Origin: CAZGVV01 sp964529155
GTDB lineage: Bacteria; Pseudomonadota; Alphaproteobacteria; Rickettsiales; SXRF01
NCBI GenBank assembly: GCA_964529155.1
Contig: CAZGVV010000081.1
Location: forward strand, 1-7,273
Reading direction: 5' to 3'
DNA length: 7,273 bases
A model generated the notes under the pieces. It saw only the letters and a list, made by a program, of their open reading frames with translations, did no database searches and was not told the DNA's origin. Position numbers and translations under genes: made by a program. Positions 4,855 through 7,273 of this stretch are shown here, piece after piece (within the stretch, counting starts at the first letter, position 1; every line of letters begins with the position of its first letter).

Positions 4855-5964
4855 ATGGCCACAGTGGAAGACACGCTGAAACTTTGGAATGACGCGAAAG
4901 ACCGCATGGTCACGCGGTTGAATACGGCTGCAACCAATGCCCGCACCCCGGAAGACCAAGCGCACTACACGCATTTAGCGAAACGTACGACAGAAGTGCT
5001 TGAGGCACGCAACACCGCATTCGTAAAATTCTGTGCCGAAAATCCGGGCACCGAGTTTGGCCATCATGAAAAAGTCGTCCAGAATTTCCTGCTGCAGGAA
5101 CGCGCTGCCTTATCACGCGCGGAACCAGAAGTGCAATCCATCATGAACGCCATGTCATACGAACTCCGCGAACCGTGGTGGGAAGCATGGCTGAAATTGG
5201 TCTATGACAAAGACAAAGCCGCTAAAGAAAACTCCACCCTTGCCGGACTCAAACCCGCAGGCATTGTCGCCGGTCTGGTTGGCATGGTCGGCCTGCCCGC
5301 TGCGTTTGGGTTGGAATTAGGCAGCATGGGCGGAATAGCAGTCGGCGTGCTTGGCGTGCTCGCCGCGGCGTACGGCGCCGAAAAAATCGCGGATTTAGTC
5401 AACGCACCGGCACCCCCGGCTCCCACACCCGGCGCCACGCCGCAACCCGCCGCAAGCACAACTCCCACCCAAGCAGTCGCGCAATCCCAATCCGCTGCTC
5501 CCATTAACAGTACCGCCTATTCCAGCGAAAGCTATATGCCCGGGCAAACACCCACTCGCCCTAACCAAATCCCCACCATCCCAACGCTTGGCGCGGGCAC
5601 GGGCGGCAACGACATTGGATTACTCGGCGGCCCCAACTCAGCACAGCCTATTCCGCTTTTGGGTAATGGATATGCTAACGGATATAGCGGTGGTTTTTTC
5701 CCTGCAACAAATATGGGCTACGGCGGTGTTAGTGGCATACCTAATTTCGGTGGCGCTCAAATGATGAATTACGGTTATTCTCCTGTACCTAATTATGGTG
5801 GCGCGCCAGTTTTCGGTCAAACTGGCATTACATCTCCTAATGTGCCCGTACAAATCCTTGAGCCAGGTTTTCAACCTTCATTTCCAGGTAGCACACGCCC
5901 CCCCTTGCCCTCGTCACACCCAGGCGCACCCGTTATAGCTCCACCGACGACACGCCGCCGCTAA
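4855..5964 (+). CDS. membrane-anchored protein with long disordered Pro/Gly/Asn/Tyr-rich tail, function unknown
   Basis: I recognise no family. From ATG 4855 it has 369 residues; an ATG at 4837 would add six residues, and neither has a clear ribosome binding site. Residues 1-130 are charged and probably helical (many Ala/Glu/Lys/Arg, with WWEAW near 108-112). Two hydrophobic Gly/Ala-rich stretches, about 134-152 and 157-175, look like a membrane hairpin. There is no N-terminal signal peptide, so the helical part is probably cytoplasmic and the tail would be on the same side. Residues 184-260 are Pro/Ala/Thr/Gln-rich. Residues 270-325 are Gly/Asn/Tyr-rich with degenerate repeats (IPNFGGAQ, VPNYGGAP). 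The end is Pro-rich and finishes in RRR. The part of the gene coding the Gly/Tyr tail (about 5640-5850) uses more T-ending codons than the rest. Its stop overlaps the rapZ stop. Confidence 0.75.
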   Translation: MATVEDTLKLWNDAKDRMVTRLNTAATNARTPEDQAHYTHLAKRTTEVLEARNTAFVKFCAENPGTEFGHHEKVVQNFLLQERAALSRAEPEVQSIMNAMSYELREPWWEAWLKLVYDKDKAAKENSTLAGLKPAGIVAGLVGMVGLPAAFGLELGSMGGIAVGVLGVLAAAYGAEKIADLVNAPAPPAPTPGATPQPAASTTPTQAVAQSQSAAPINSTAYSSESYMPGQTPTRPNQIPTIPTLGAGTGGNDIGLLGGPNSAQPIPLLGNGYANGYSGGFFPATNMGYGGVSGIPNFGGAQMMNYGYSPVPNYGGAPVFGQTGITSPNVPVQILEPGFQPSFPGSTRPPLPSSHPGAPVIAPPTTRRR

Positions 5965-6806
5965 TAATCACCCAATTCCCGGTGCCGAATATCCACCGCC
6001 ATCCCGTCTTGCCGTAACCTCTCCACCAACCGCTCCGCCGTATACACCGACCGATGCCGGCCGCCGGTGCAGCCAATGGCGATGGTCAGGTAATGTTTCC
6101 CTTCCTGCGCATAACGCGGCAATAAGGGCTGCAGCCATTCGACCATACCGTTAAAAAACGGCTCAAACCCGGCATCCGCTGCAATATATTCGCCCACCGC
6201 CGCCTCACGGCCAGTATGCTCGCGCAAAACTTCAACATAATGCGGGTTGCGTAGGAAACGCGCATCAAACACCACATCCGCCTCACGCGGCAAACCATGG
6301 CGGTAGGAAAACGACATCACCGTCACCGCCAAATGTTCTTCCTGCCCAGCAAAATGCCCGCCAATCACCCGCCGCAAATCCGCCACCGGCATGATGCTGG
6401 TGTCCACCACCACATCCGCCTGCGCGCGAATACCGGCCAGCATCTGCCGTTCCCGTGCAATGCCATCGGCTACCGTGCGATCCTGCGCCAGCGGATGGCG
6501 GCGACGGGTTTCAGTAAAACGCCGCTGCAATGCTTCGTCGTCACACTCTAAAAACAACAGCTGCACATCCAGCCCCGACTTTGCTTTCAGGGCTGCAAGC
6601 GCCTGTGTAAAACGCGCTTCGGAAAAATCCCGGCTGCGCGTATCCGCCCCAATCGCCACACGGCCGTCACTCGCGCTGGCCGCGACAATCGCCGGTAAAA
6701 ACGACAACGGCATGTTATCAATCGCCTCATACCCTGCATCTTCCAGTGTGCGCAACGCCACGCTTTTTCCTGCGCCGGAAAGCCCGGTCACCAGCACTAA
6801 TTTCAT
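5961..6806 (-). CDS. rapZ: RapZ family nucleotide-binding RNA adaptor protein
   Basis: The 281 residues fit the RapZ/YvcJ family. The N-terminal P-loop GLSGAGKS is at 8-15, followed by ALRTLEDAGYEAIDN-type sequence and a Walker B-like LLFLECDD. The C-terminal domain carries the hallmark GCTGGRHRSV. In enterobacteria RapZ binds the small RNA GlmZ and guides RNase E, tuning glmS and amino-sugar synthesis. In alphaproteobacteria the partner RNAs are less clear, and rapZ often sits with hprK and PTS genes, which are not seen here. Its ATG overlaps the folB TGA (ATGA), implying translational coupling. It ends in TAG directly after a normal-looking family C-terminus, which shows that TAG works as a stop in this genome. 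It has no terminator of its own before the convergent gene. Confidence 0.95.
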   Translation of the reverse strand: MKLVLVTGLSGAGKSVALRTLEDAGYEAIDNMPLSFLPAIVAASASDGRVAIGADTRSRDFSEARFTQALAALKAKSGLDVQLLFLECDDEALQRRFTETRRRHPLAQDRTVADGIARERQMLAGIRAQADVVVDTSIMPVADLRRVIGGHFAGQEEHLAVTVMSFSYRHGLPREADVVFDARFLRNPHYVEVLREHTGREAAVGEYIAADAGFEPFFNGMVEWLQPLLPRYAQEGKHYLTIAIGCTGGRHRSVYTAERLVERLRQDGMAVDIRHRELGDY

Positions 6807-7186
6807 TTCCGATAGCTCCCCACCACAGACACCGACTCCGCGTGTGCCAGCGCACCGTCTTTAAACAGCTCCACGGTCACTTCCTGAACCAGCGGCAACG
6901 CCAGAATAGCTTTGCCTATTGTGTCTACTAATGATTCCAGCAAATTATAATGCCGGGCTTGCGCAATCTTCAGCACCCATGCTTCTATCTCCACATAATC
7001 CAGCGTATCGGCCACATCGTCCGAAGCAGCCGCCCGCGTGCCATCAAATTCCACACATATGTCGGCCCACACACGCCGCGGCGCCTGCTTCTCCCACGCA
7101 TATACTCCTAATGAAACCTGCACCGGCAGCCGGTGAATATGAATTAGCATAGCGTTTGCTATAGCAAATAGCCGGTGTTTTGTCAT
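6803..7186 (-). CDS. folB: dihydroneopterin aldolase
   Basis: This enzyme cleaves 7,8-dihydroneopterin to 6-hydroxymethyl-dihydropterin and glycolaldehyde in folate synthesis. With the 7186 start (127 aa) the family blocks are GVYAWEKQ (27-34, Glu32), SDDVADTLDY (55-64, Tyr64), HYNLLESLVDTI (Glu84) and the catalytic-type Lys109 in FKDGALAHAESV. The start is ambiguous. ATG 7186 follows a GA-rich ribosome binding site (AGAGAAGAGAAAG). ATG 7150 (115 aa) agrees better with where E. coli FolB begins but has no visible ribosome binding site. A GTG at 7222 is unlikely. It is the first gene of a coupled pair with rapZ. Other folate genes such as folK or folP are not in the window. Confidence 0.93.
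   Translation of the reverse strand: MTKHRLFAIANAMLIHIHRLPVQVSLGVYAWEKQAPRRVWADICVEFDGTRAAASDDVADTLDYVEIEAWVLKIAQARHYNLLESLVDTIGKAILALPLVQEVTVELFKDGALAHAESVSVVGSYRK
7155..7168. repeat. 14-bp perfect palindrome in the folB 5' end
   Basis: TTTGCTATAGCAAA reads the same on both strands. It lies inside the first codons if folB starts at 7186, or just before the start codon if folB begins at 7150. In the second case it could be an operator. One such palindrome can occur by chance in a window of this size. Confidence 0.35.
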
Positions 7187-7202
7187 CTTTCTCTTCTCTT
7201 TA

Positions 7203-7273
7203 CCCCTTCCTAACAGCAACACCCCTTTCTTCTTTAACCTCTACAAGCAAGAGGTGTGAGTATTAGGAAGGGG
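7203..7273. repeat. inverted repeat upstream of folB, ending at the window edge
   Basis: CCCCTTCCTAA (7203-7213) and TTAGGAAGGGG (7263-7273) are perfect 11-bp inverted arms 49 bp apart. Between them ACCTCT (7237-7242) and AGAGGT (7250-7255) form a small hairpin. On the minus strand the gene-proximal arm carries AGGAAGGGG, a Shine-Dalgarno-like run 16 nt before the folB ATG, and the distal arm could pair with and mask it. The pair may extend past the window, so it could equally be the edge of a dispersed repeat. Confidence 0.5.

Noticed and set aside
5202..5504. 100-residue Ala/Gly-rich minus-strand open frame
   Set aside because: Antisense to the membrane segments and Pro-rich part of the plus-strand gene; its composition is a mirror of that sequence.

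Overview
The window looks alphaproteobacterial. The strongest sign is a divK-pleD pair whose proteins follow the Caulobacter DivK and PleD architecture almost residue for residue. A folB-rapZ pair and a dispersed palindrome of the common alphaproteobacterial ATGCCGGA/TCCGGCAT type agree with this. GC content is moderate. I cannot fix the order. The first ~28 bases are the 3' tip of a 16S rRNA, and the last 11 bases are one arm of an inverted repeat, so the window may be a whole draft contig broken at repeats.

Layout. 1-28: end of 16S rRNA, followed within ~100 nt by a strong intrinsic terminator (124-161) rather than the usual tRNA-23S spacer, so this 16S copy looks unlinked. 162-394: nothing confidently recognised. 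395-556: a 53-residue hydrophilic small protein with an excellent ribosome binding site and its own GNRA-capped terminator. 671-1405: xthA (exonuclease III), interrupted by an in-frame TAG. The remaining 21 codons, carrying the catalytic SDHAPV motif, are intact up to 1471. 1478-1498: dispersed palindromic repeat. 1613-3360 (minus): divK-pleD operon with an ATGA overlap, a cell-cycle / cyclic-di-GMP signalling unit. 3475-4008 (plus): short PrmA-like methyltransferase. 4005-4658 (minus): secreted Gly/Ser-rich protein with two cysteine-rich ends. 4855-5964 (plus): protein with a helical N-terminus, two likely membrane segments and a long disordered Pro/Gly/Asn/Tyr tail. 5961-7186 (minus): folB-rapZ operon, again with an ATGA overlap.

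The conserved genes are signalling, DNA repair and folate housekeeping. The accessory material is the divergent pair of unrecognised envelope-type proteins at 4005-5964. Their shared 196-bp intergenic region holds a near-concentric palindrome with a consensus -10 at its centre, two 18-bp direct repeats 22 bp apart and a third, inverted copy of the core. Both members end tail-to-tail with a conserved neighbour through a shared CTAA (overlapping stop codons), so the pair is wedged in with no terminators. I see no CRISPR array, tRNA, transposase or phage gene. No complete undescribed system can be demonstrated. The best leads are the interrupted xthA, the unlinked 16S end, and the divergent pair with its structured control region.
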